Part shown: one piece after another, positions 7,434 through 13,429 of the stretch
Numbering within the stretch: the first letter of the stretch is position 1
Layout of the letters: each line of letters starts with the position of its first letter
Assembly (NCBI GenBank): GCA_031556035.1
Contig: JAVBTT010000041.1
Coordinates: forward strand, 1 to 25,827
Source of the DNA: JAVBTT01 sp031556035
Lineage (GTDB): Bacteria > Bacillota > Clostridia > Oscillospirales > UBA929
Length of the DNA: 25,827 nucleotides
Reading direction: 5' to 3'
Notes under the pieces: model-generated
Seen by the model: the letters and a program-made list of their open reading frames with translations, nothing else
Databases searched by the model: none
What the model was told of the DNA's origin: nothing
Position numbers and translations under genes: made by a program

Positions 7434-8495
7434 TTACGGCAGCATCCTCATTTTGGAGCCGTCCGGAAAGCTGTGCCAGATGTAGTCAAACGCGTCCTCG
7501 TCGGCCGTTATATCCGTATCCGAGTCGGCCCAGTCCAGGTATTTGCGGGCGTCAAGATGCTTTGCGCAGTCTATGACGTCCGCGACGACAGCCGAGGCGG
7601 TGGGGAGCTTGCCAGCGCCCTTGCCATAGAACATCACCCTGCCGATCGCGTCGCCGTCGACCATTATGCCGTTGTAGACCCCCAGCACCGAGTACAGGGG
7701 ATTGTCCGCCGACACAAGATGAGGCGCGACGATGACTGCCACCCCGTCCGGCGTGTCCTTAGCGCGCCCGATCAGCTTTATGCGGAAGCCGGCTTCCCCG
7801 GCCAGCTCAATCTGTCTGTGCGTAACGGCCCGTATCCCCTCGGTTTTTACATATTTCGGATACATATGCCGCCCGAAAGACAGGGAGGATAAAATGCATA
7901 TCTTGCGGCAGGCGTCCTTTCCGTCGACATCGTCGGAGGGGTCCAGCTCCGCGTAGCCAAGCCTCCGGGCCTGCTCCAGCGCTTCGGCGAACTCAAGCCC
8001 GGACGCCTCCATCTCGGTAAGAATATAGTTCGTCGTTCCGTTCAATATACCCGATATTTCGCCTATTCGGTTCGCGGCCAGGCACTGGCTGAGCGGACGG
8101 ATAATCGGTATGCCGCCACCCACGCTGCCCTCGAACAGATAATTCAGGTTTTTTGAGCGGGCCAGCGCGAGCAGCTCGGCTCCGTGCTCGGCAACAAGCT
8201 CTTTGTTTGAGGTCACCACATTTTTGCCCGCCATAAGCGCCCTGCGCGTGAAATCATAGGCGATTCCGACGCCGCCTATCGCCTCCACGACGACCCTGAC
8301 CTCGGGGTCATTCTCTATAATTGAAAAATCCTTTACAAAGGGGAGATCCACGCCCGGAAAGTCTCTGACGTCCAGCACATATTTAAGGTTCACCGGCAAC
8401 GCCGCCTTGCCCTCAATGTGTCCGGCGCTCCCCACAAGCAGCTCGGCCGTTCCCGAGCCCACCGTACCGTATCCCAAAATCGCCGCAGCCAGCAA
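7434..8495 (-). CDS. hom: homoserine dehydrogenase, lacking an ACT domain
   Basis: Reduces aspartate semialdehyde to homoserine with NAD(P)H. The 353-residue protein has the Rossmann motif GYGTVGSG at 8-15, the EGSVGGGIPIIRPL substrate segment near 120, LNGTTNYIL near 148 and GYAELDPSDDVDGKDA near 178-193, all hallmarks of the family. It ends without the C-terminal ACT domain of longer forms, so threonine feedback probably acts elsewhere, for example on the aspartate kinase. The start is taken as TTG at 8495, with AGGGAG 9 bases upstream. The longer in-frame TTG at 8570 lies in the promoter -35 box and would add a non-conserved leader. It is first in the operon with the proposed homoserine kinase (42-base gap), the DUF975-like gene and lysC. 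Confidence 0.93.
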   Translation of the reverse strand: MLAAAILGYGTVGSGTAELLVGSAGHIEGKAALPVNLKYVLDVRDFPGVDLPFVKDFSIIENDPEVRVVVEAIGGVGIAYDFTRRALMAGKNVVTSNKELVAEHGAELLALARSKNLNYLFEGSVGGGIPIIRPLSQCLAANRIGEISGILNGTTNYILTEMEASGLEFAEALEQARRLGYAELDPSDDVDGKDACRKICILSSLSFGRHMYPKYVKTEGIRAVTHRQIELAGEAGFRIKLIGRAKDTPDGVAVIVAPHLVSADNPLYSVLGVYNGIMVDGDAIGRVMFYGKGAGKLPTASAVVADVIDCAKHLDARKYLDWADSDTDITADEDAFDYIWHSFPDGSKMRMLP

Positions 8496-8540
8496 AAGCT
8501 CCCACTCCCTCCGACATATTGCCAGAACATATAATGAATA

Positions 8541-8570
8541 ATAATACCATATAAGCCCGCCGCGTGACAA
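8541..8570 (-). promoter_or_regulatory. promoter of the hom operon
   Basis: Minus-strand TTGTCA (8565-8570), 18-base spacer, TATTAT (8541-8546). The expected start of transcription near 8534 leaves a leader of about 40 bases before the TTG at 8495. No T-box or other riboswitch is recognised in so short a leader. Confidence 0.5.
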
Positions 8571-8605
8571 GTGCGGAGACAGGCGGTTTAGAGTATTACG
8601 GCGGC

Positions 8606-8667
8606 ATCTAATACTAATCCCATGTTAAAACCTTCCGTTCAGAAATTTGTAAAAGCCTGCCCCGGCA
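8606..8667. repeat. palindromic MITE/REP-like element, copy A (half element)
   Basis: Contains ATACTAATCCC, ATGTTAAAACCTTCCGTTCAG and GTAAAAGCC. Read on the minus strand it closely matches the right half of the complete copy at 15362-15463: the AAGGTTTTAACATGGGATTAGTAT portion is the same, with only a few differences inward. The partner half is missing. The element abuts the padR stop codon and lies just upstream of the hom promoter. Confidence 0.6.
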
Positions 8668-9012
8668 TTAGAGCTGCTTTGGCGGGCCCCAAAGCCCTGT
8701 AAGAGCCGCCTCGCCGTTCCCGCAAAGCTCCCTCAGGCGGCTCACCTCACGGCTCACAACATCCCTGCCCAAGGCTGAGGCGAGGTAGAGCTTGCGTCTG
8801 TCCTCGCCGCCCGTGTACTCTATCAGACCGTCGCGCGACATCTTGGCCAGAGAGTTGTATACTGTGCCGGCCGAAAGGGAAAGGCGTCCGCAGGTTATCC
8901 TGCGGACATGCAGTATTATGCCGTAGCCGTGTCTCGGCTCAAGCAGGGACAGCAGTATATAATACATGGTCTCCGTCATTGGGAGGTATGTCTTTTCGAC
9001 TCCGTTTTGCAT
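8668..9012 (-). CDS. PadR-family transcriptional regulator
   Basis: A 114-residue protein with the PadR winged-helix signature: YYILLSLLEPRHGYGIILHVRR, then LSLSAGTVYNSLAKMSRDGLIEY and the wing GGEDRRKLYLASALGRDVV, followed by a short helical dimerisation tail. PadR proteins are usually repressors, often of membrane or export genes next to them. Here the gene starts 13 bases after the fhs stop on the same strand, so it is probably co-transcribed with fhs, and no obvious target lies beside it. GAGAGG lies 9 bases upstream of the ATG at 9012; an internal Met12 is a weaker alternative. The stop codon sits at the edge of a palindromic repeat, so the original C-terminus may have been changed by its insertion. 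Confidence 0.85.
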   Translation of the reverse strand: MQNGVEKTYLPMTETMYYILLSLLEPRHGYGIILHVRRITCGRLSLSAGTVYNSLAKMSRDGLIEYTGGEDRRKLYLASALGRDVVSREVSRLRELCGNGEAALTGLWGPPKQL

Positions 9013-9025
9013 TACGTATTACCTC

Positions 9026-10717
9026 TCAGAACAGCCCCTCGATCCCGCCTCCGGGGGCTATTCTTATATTTTCCGCCGACGGGATCTTCGGAAGCCCCGG
9101 CATTGTCATGATATCCCCGGCCAGCGCCACCACAAAGCCGGCGCCCGCAGAGACCCTGACCTCGCGCACCGTCACCCGGAAGCCTTCGGGCGCACACGCA
9201 AGCGCAGGATTGTCAGAAAAGCTGTACTGGGTCTTTGCGAGACAGACCGGCAGCCGTCCGAAGCCGTGCAGCTCAAGCTGCTCAAGCTGCTTTTTGACGC
9301 CTGGGGCAAATGTCAGCCCTGAGCCACGGTACACACGCCGTACAAGCGCCTCAAGCTTTTCGCGCAACGGAATATCGTCGGGATAGGCGAACGCGAATTC
9401 GTTCGGTTCATCACAGAGTCTCACGACCTCCTCGGCCAGCGCCCTTCCGCCCTCGCCTCCCTTTTCGAATACCTCGCACATCGCGGCTCTGAGTCCGCGC
9501 TCACGGCAGGCCCCGAGCAGCGCCTCAAGCTCTGAGTCATGGTCTGAGGCAAAGCGGTTGACAGCCACCACCACAGGCAGCCCGAACACCTCCCTCAGGT
9601 TGTCCGCATGGCGCAGCAGATTCGGCATTCCCTTTAAAACAGCCACGGGGTTTTCACTTGAAAAATCAGCCTTCGCGACTCCTCCGTGGTGCTTCAGGGC
9701 GCGCACGGTCGCCACCAGAACAACGGCGTCCGGCCTCAGCCCCGACACCCTGCATTTTATGTCCAGGACTTTTTCCGCTCCCAGGTCCGCCCCGAATCCC
9801 GCCTCCGTCACCGCGTAGTCCCCGAGTGCGAGCGCCATACGGGTGGCAATAACTGAGTTGCAGCCGTGCGCGATGTTCGCGAAAGGCCCTCCGTGTATAA
9901 AGGCGGGGGTGTGCTCCAGCGTCTGGACAAGGTTTGGGCGCACGGCATCCCTAAGAAGCGCCGCCATCGCGCCGTGCGCTCCCAGCTGTGAGGCCGTCAC
10001 CGGCGAACCGTTGCGCGAATAGCCCACAACTATGCGCCCCAGGCGTTCCTCCAGGTCGCGCAGGCCCGCGGCCAGGCACAGGCAGGCCATGACCTCGGAT
10101 GCGGCTGTTATCTGGAAGCCCTCCTCGCGCGGCACCCCGCCGTTCTTGCCGCCGATGCCACATACTACGCTCCGGAGTTGGCGGTCGTTCATGTCCAGGC
10201 AGCGCCTCCAGCTGATGCGCCTGACGTCGATATCCAGCGCGTTGCCATGGTGTATGTGGTTGTCCAGCATTGCGGCCAGCAGGTTGTTGGCCGCCGTGAC
10301 CGCGTGTATGTCCCCGGTGAAATGCAGATTGATGTCCTCCATCGGCACAACCTGGGCGTATCCGCCGCCCGCGGCGCCGCCCTTGACTCCGAACACAGGG
10401 CCGAGAGAGGGCTCGCGCAGCGCCACCACTGAATTTTTGCCGATCCTGCGAAGCCCGTCAGCCAGGCCGACCGTGACCGTCGTCTTGCCCTCCCCCGCTG
10501 GGGTTGGGGTTATCGCGGTGACCAGAATCAGCTTGCCGCGCTGCTTATCCTCCATATATTTGAGCATAGAGGTGTCGATTTTCGCCTTGTAGCGGCCATA
10601 TGTCTCTACGTATTCCTCAGGTATTCCCAGCGCGGACGCCACCTCGGCGATGTTCTTAATACTGGCGTTCTGCGCTATCTCAATGTCGGCGGGCCATACC
10701 GCGCCTTTCTTGTCCAT
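9026..10717 (-). CDS. fhs: formate-tetrahydrofolate ligase
   Basis: ATP-dependent joining of formate to tetrahydrofolate to give 10-formyl-THF, used for purine and fMet synthesis and, in acetogens, the methyl branch of the Wood-Ljungdahl pathway. The 563-residue length is typical (about 555-560). Seen here are an N-terminal WPADIEIAQNASIKNI segment, the P-loop TPAGEGKTTVTVG near residue 72, FGVKGGAAGGGYAQVVPME and a C-terminal PGLPKIPSAENI segment. The start at 10717 is preferred to an in-frame start at 10801, because the extra residues would read across the rpsI terminator; AGGGG lies about 10 bases upstream. padR follows after 13 bases. No other Wood-Ljungdahl genes are present, so acetogenesis cannot be claimed. 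Confidence 0.96.
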   Translation of the reverse strand: MDKKGAVWPADIEIAQNASIKNIAEVASALGIPEEYVETYGRYKAKIDTSMLKYMEDKQRGKLILVTAITPTPAGEGKTTVTVGLADGLRRIGKNSVVALREPSLGPVFGVKGGAAGGGYAQVVPMEDINLHFTGDIHAVTAANNLLAAMLDNHIHHGNALDIDVRRISWRRCLDMNDRQLRSVVCGIGGKNGGVPREEGFQITAASEVMACLCLAAGLRDLEERLGRIVVGYSRNGSPVTASQLGAHGAMAALLRDAVRPNLVQTLEHTPAFIHGGPFANIAHGCNSVIATRMALALGDYAVTEAGFGADLGAEKVLDIKCRVSGLRPDAVVLVATVRALKHHGGVAKADFSSENPVAVLKGMPNLLRHADNLREVFGLPVVVAVNRFASDHDSELEALLGACRERGLRAAMCEVFEKGGEGGRALAEEVVRLCDEPNEFAFAYPDDIPLREKLEALVRRVYRGSGLTFAPGVKKQLEQLELHGFGRLPVCLAKTQYSFSDNPALACAPEGFRVTVREVRVSAGAGFVVALAGDIMTMPGLPKIPSAENIRIAPGGGIEGLF

Positions 10718-10761
10718 ATATGCATTTCCCCTTTTGCGGTACTTTATCAGATTTCGAGCTT

Positions 10762-10790
10762 TTTGTACAGCATAAAGTTTGCGCATGCAA
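10762..10790 (-). promoter_or_regulatory. possible fhs promoter
   Basis: Minus-strand TTGCAT (10785-10790), 17-base spacer, TACAAA (10762-10767), directly after the rpsI terminator. The -10 box is weak. The leader does not match the THF or ZTP riboswitch consensus as far as I can judge by eye. Confidence 0.35.
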
Positions 10791-10826
10791 AAGCCCTCCA
10801 AGCAGCCTGACGCTGCACAGGAGGGC
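10787..10826 (-). terminator. intrinsic terminator of rplM-rpsI
   Basis: On the minus strand GCCCTCC (10820-10826) pairs with GGAGGGC (10793-10799), with an inner GCAGC/GCTGC pairing, followed by TTTTGC. It lies 33 bases after the rpsI stop and separates the ribosomal genes from fhs. Confidence 0.75.
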
Positions 10827-10858
10827 CCCGTAATACTTTGAAATCTCTTGAAACGGTA

Positions 10859-11263
10859 CTAGCGCTTGGAGAACTGGGGCGCCCTTCGGGCGGCCTTGAG
10901 TCCGTACTTCTTGCGCTCCTTCATGCGGGGGTCGCGGGTCAGGAAGCCCGCCTGCTTGAGAATGGGGCGGAATTCCTCGTTAAGCTTGAGCAGCGCCCTG
11001 GACAGACCGTGGCGGATAGCGCCGGCCTGACCCGTCACGCCGCCGCCGATAACGGTGGCGACAACGTCCACCCGGCCGATCGTCGAGGTGGCGACCAGCG
11101 GCTGACGTACTATGAACTTGAGTGTCTCAAGGCCAAAATATGTCTCAATGTCGCGGTTGTTGATAGTTATCGCGCCGGTTCCGCCCGGATAGAGGTGAAC
11201 GCGCGCCACCGACGATTTGCGGCGGCCAGTTCCGTAGTGATAGGTCTTCTTCGGCTGATACAT
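10859..11263 (-). CDS. rpsI: 30S ribosomal protein S9
   Basis: A 134-residue small-subunit protein whose C-terminal tail reaches the decoding P site. Clear features are YGTGRRKSSVARVHLYPG at the start, GGGVTGQAGAIRHGLSRALL in the middle, and the lysine/arginine-rich end KYGLKAARRAPQFSKR, the usual SKR terminus. The ATG overlaps the rplM stop by one base (TGATG on the minus strand), with GGAGG 9 bases upstream, so the pair is translationally coupled in the usual rplM-rpsI order. It ends at a strong intrinsic terminator. Confidence 0.98.
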   Translation of the reverse strand: MYQPKKTYHYGTGRRKSSVARVHLYPGGTGAITINNRDIETYFGLETLKFIVRQPLVATSTIGRVDVVATVIGGGVTGQAGAIRHGLSRALLKLNEEFRPILKQAGFLTRDPRMKERKKYGLKAARRAPQFSKR

Positions 11264-11703
11264 CAGGCGTTACCTCCAATCGTCCAGGTCTCCGGCTGCT
11301 GGGAAGTGTGCGGATGCTCCGGGCCCTTGTATACCCTGAGGCGCTGTATCGTGTGGCGGCTCAGCGTGTTCTTGGGCAGCATGCCCTTGACCGCGAGTTC
11401 CATCGCGAACTCTGGGCGCTTGGCCATCAGGTCGCGGTACTTGGTCTGCTTCAGTCCGCCCACATAGCCCGAGTGGGTGCGGTAGTACTTCTGATCCAGC
11501 TTGCGTCCGGTCAGCACCGCCTTGTCCGCATTGATAATGATAATGAAGTCGCCCGCGTCGAAGTGTGGTGTGAACTCCGGCTTGTGTTTGCCGCGCAGCA
11601 GACGGGCCGCCTCGGCAGCAGTGTGCCCCAGCGGGACTCCCGCGGCGTCCAGCACGTACCACTTGCGCTGGACGTTTTGCGCGTTGGCCATAAATGTGCC
11701 CAT
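11263..11703 (-). CDS. rplM: 50S ribosomal protein L13
   Basis: A 146-residue large-subunit assembly protein. The start region TFMANAQNVQRKWYVLDA is typical of Firmicutes L13, followed by GRLAAEAA-like GHTAAEAARLLRGKHKPEFTPH, GDFIIIINADK, YYRTHSGYVGGLK and MLPKNTLSRHTIQRLRVYKGPEHPH. GGAGG precedes the ATG at 11703 by about 10 bases. It is the first gene of the rplM-rpsI operon, with a near-consensus promoter at 11761-11789. Its stop overlaps the rpsI start. Confidence 0.98.
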   Translation of the reverse strand: MGTFMANAQNVQRKWYVLDAAGVPLGHTAAEAARLLRGKHKPEFTPHFDAGDFIIIINADKAVLTGRKLDQKYYRTHSGYVGGLKQTKYRDLMAKRPEFAMELAVKGMLPKNTLSRHTIQRLRVYKGPEHPHTSQQPETWTIGGNA

Positions 11704-11760
11704 AACGGAAGAGCCTCCTAATAGTAATGAAAATAAAAAATCTCTTTATTCGCTTATTCG

Positions 11761-11789
11761 TTATAACATATTGCCCTTCATCATGTCAA
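11761..11789 (-). promoter_or_regulatory. strong promoter of rplM-rpsI
   Basis: Minus-strand TTGACA (11784-11789), a perfect -35, with a 17-base spacer and TTATAA (11761-11766). The leader to the rplM ATG is about 50 bases. An open frame on the same strand runs through this promoter, which argues against that frame being a gene. Confidence 0.75.
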
Positions 11790-11915
11790 CTGCTATCTTG
11801 ATATTTTTCAACTGTGCACGAGAGTATCTCCGCAATACTCTATCATGCTCTGTTTTTCTCTTGTTTTCTCCTGTGGCAAATTCAAAGTTTACGCATGCTG
11901 AACAAGTATCCATGA

Positions 11916-11944
11916 CAGAACCCCCGCCTCCGGCGGGGGTTCTG
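11916..11944 (-). terminator. 13-bp hairpin after the BMP lipoprotein gene
   Basis: CAGAACCCCCGCC (11916-11928) and GGCGGGGGTTCTG (11932-11944) form a perfect 13-bp stem with a three-base loop, starting 30 bases past the stop. There is no T-run. The core resembles the CCCCCGC hairpins at 1304 and 1475. Confidence 0.55.
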
Positions 11945-11974
11945 CCCAATAAAATCCGGGAGATTTTAAGGCTG

Positions 11975-13081
11975 TTACTGCGCGGGCTCGTAGACTCCGT
12001 CGCTGTTGTCCGGAACGACCAGCGAGCCGTCCTTTATCTTGTTGAAGACCTCGTTTACCTTGTCAATTATCTCCTGGGAGAGGTTGGGGTTCTCGTCGGG
12101 GAGCTTGACGCCATTGTTCTTGGCGTTGAATATCTGCTGCTCGCCGCCCGGGAACTTGCCGTCCAGCGACGCCTTGACGGTGTCGTAGGCTGCGACGTCA
12201 ACGGCCTTCATGGCCGAGGTCAGCACACTGGAGGCGTCCTTGGACGCGTTGAGGCCCTCGTTGTACTGGTCGCCGTCTACGCCGACGGCCCAGACGTCCG
12301 CACCGGTTCTGCGGCGCTCGGTGGCCTCGTTGATGACGCCGATGCCCACGCTGCCGGCCGCTGCGAATACAACCTTCACGCCGCGGTCGTACATGGTGGC
12401 CGCGAGCTGGGTTCCGGCCGGGATATCATTGAAGGTGCCCTGATATACTATGTCCTGGTTGTCCATCTCGCAGGTGGTGTCGTAGTTTTCGTTGGCGTAC
12501 TTAACGCCGCGCTGGTAGCCCCAGTTGAAGCGCTGGACAGCCGGAACCGCCATGCCGCCGATGAAGCCGAGCTTTCCGCTCTGAACCTTGAGGGCAGAGG
12601 CCACGCCGGCGAGAAAGCCGGATTCCTGCTCGGCGAACATGATGGACAGCGAGTTGGAGCCGATTTTCTCCTCGTAGGCGTCATAGTTGCCGTTGTTGGG
12701 CACGCCGTCCAGAATTGCGAACTGGATGTCCGTGTGTTTGTCCTGCATCTCGAAAATGGCGCTCTCAAACTTAAAGCCCGGGCAGATTATCAGTGTGTAT
12801 CCGGTGTCGATAAGGTCGGTAATTGCCGCTATATAGTCGGTCGGGGTGTCGCCGGCGGGCTTGACATACTGAATGTCAACGCCGAAGTCAGCCTTTGCGC
12901 GCTGGATGCCCTCCCAGGTACCCTGGTTAAAGGAGCGGTCATCGATTGTTCCGGTGTCGGTAATCATTCCGACCTTCAGCGCGGGGGTCGAGGCCGTGCT
13001 GGGCGGGGGACTGGACTGGCATCCCGCCATAAATCCCGCGAGCAGTACAGCTGCCAGGCTGATCGCGATAAGTCTTTTCAT
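11975..13081 (-). CDS. BMP/PnrA-family substrate-binding lipoprotein
   Basis: A 368-residue exported lipoprotein. The N-terminus has a Lys/Arg start, a hydrophobic core and a lipobox ending in Cys21 (FMAGC), followed by a Ser/Pro/Thr-rich linker (about 22-34). The mature part is a periplasmic-binding fold of the basic-membrane-protein family: VGMITDTGTIDDRSFNQGTWEG, IICPGFKF, EQESGFLAGVAS, KLGFIGGMAVPAVQRFNWGYQRG and AVGVDGDQYN. Characterised members bind purine nucleosides and feed an ABC transporter. No ATPase or permease genes are adjacent, so it is either an orphan or served by a transporter encoded elsewhere. GGAGG lies about 11 bases upstream of the ATG, and a promoter is visible at 13130-13158. 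The ligand is inferred from the family only. Confidence 0.92.
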   Translation of the reverse strand: MKRLIAISLAAVLLAGFMAGCQSSPPPSTASTPALKVGMITDTGTIDDRSFNQGTWEGIQRAKADFGVDIQYVKPAGDTPTDYIAAITDLIDTGYTLIICPGFKFESAIFEMQDKHTDIQFAILDGVPNNGNYDAYEEKIGSNSLSIMFAEQESGFLAGVASALKVQSGKLGFIGGMAVPAVQRFNWGYQRGVKYANENYDTTCEMDNQDIVYQGTFNDIPAGTQLAATMYDRGVKVVFAAAGSVGIGVINEATERRRTGADVWAVGVDGDQYNEGLNASKDASSVLTSAMKAVDVAAYDTVKASLDGKFPGGEQQIFNAKNNGVKLPDENPNLSQEIIDKVNEVFNKIKDGSLVVPDNSDGVYEPAQ

Positions 13082-13129
13082 CTTCTTAATTTCCTCCCTT
13101 TGCGCTCGTTTTTTCTGAACGGCACGGAC

Positions 13130-13158
13130 ATTATATACCCTTAAATCCCATTTTGCAA
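13130..13158 (-). promoter_or_regulatory. promoter of the BMP lipoprotein gene
   Basis: Minus-strand TTGCAA (13153-13158), 17-base spacer, perfect TATAAT (13130-13135). Transcription would begin near 13123, giving a leader of about 40 bases. Palindromic element copy B begins a few bases upstream of the -35 box. Confidence 0.65.
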
Positions 13159-13161
13159 GCC

Positions 13162-13257
13162 TTATACTAATACCTGTTTAAAACCTGACGCAAGAACTTG
13201 TAAAAGCTCGCCGCGGCAAGCCTTTGAAAAATTCTGAGCGGAAGGTTTTAAACAGGT
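13162..13257. repeat. palindromic MITE/REP-like element, copy B
   Basis: A 96-base element with perfect outer arms ACCTGTTTAAAACCT (13172-13186) and AGGTTTTAAACAGGT (13243-13257), and an imperfect inner stem around GCCGCGGC. An ATACTAAT end is seen on the left. It is related to copy C at 15362-15463 and half-copy A at 8606-8667. It can fold into one long hairpin between the divergent BMP and SLH genes. Confidence 0.7.
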
Positions 13258-13429
13258 GACAGCAATATTGCGCTGAGCTTCCGACGCAAACGCAATAATC
13301 CGCGCGTGTTTTTTACCAGCAGAAGTAAAATCGTGCCTTATAACCCAAAGAATATCTGGCATAGATTTTTCTCGGGGACAAACACTAGTCTTGCCTTTCA
13401 AACTCAATATGTAAGGATGTGTTTACCTC
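13258..13429. other. intergenic stretch without a recognised gene
   Basis: Lies between palindromic element B and the SLH-protein start. No convincing plus-strand promoter was found. On the minus strand a reading frame (from 13407 or an internal ATG near 13362) gives a plausible-looking peptide containing TSAGKKHARIIAFASEAQ. It then runs straight into the repeat and lacks a good ribosome binding site, so it may be a gene remnant or chance. Confidence 0.3.

Noticed and set aside
10718..10858. Possible THF or ZTP riboswitch before fhs
   Set aside because: The only strong structure is the rpsI terminator, and I could not find the conserved riboswitch cores by eye. A covariance-model search would settle it.
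11761..11949. 62-residue minus-strand open frame between rplM and the BMP gene
   Set aside because: It runs through the BMP hairpin at its start and through the near-consensus rplM promoter at its end, has no good SD and no recognisable family.
11501..13144. 547-residue plus-strand frame opposite the BMP gene and the rplM start
   Set aside because: An antisense shadow; it crosses a hairpin and two minus-strand promoters and has no domain character.
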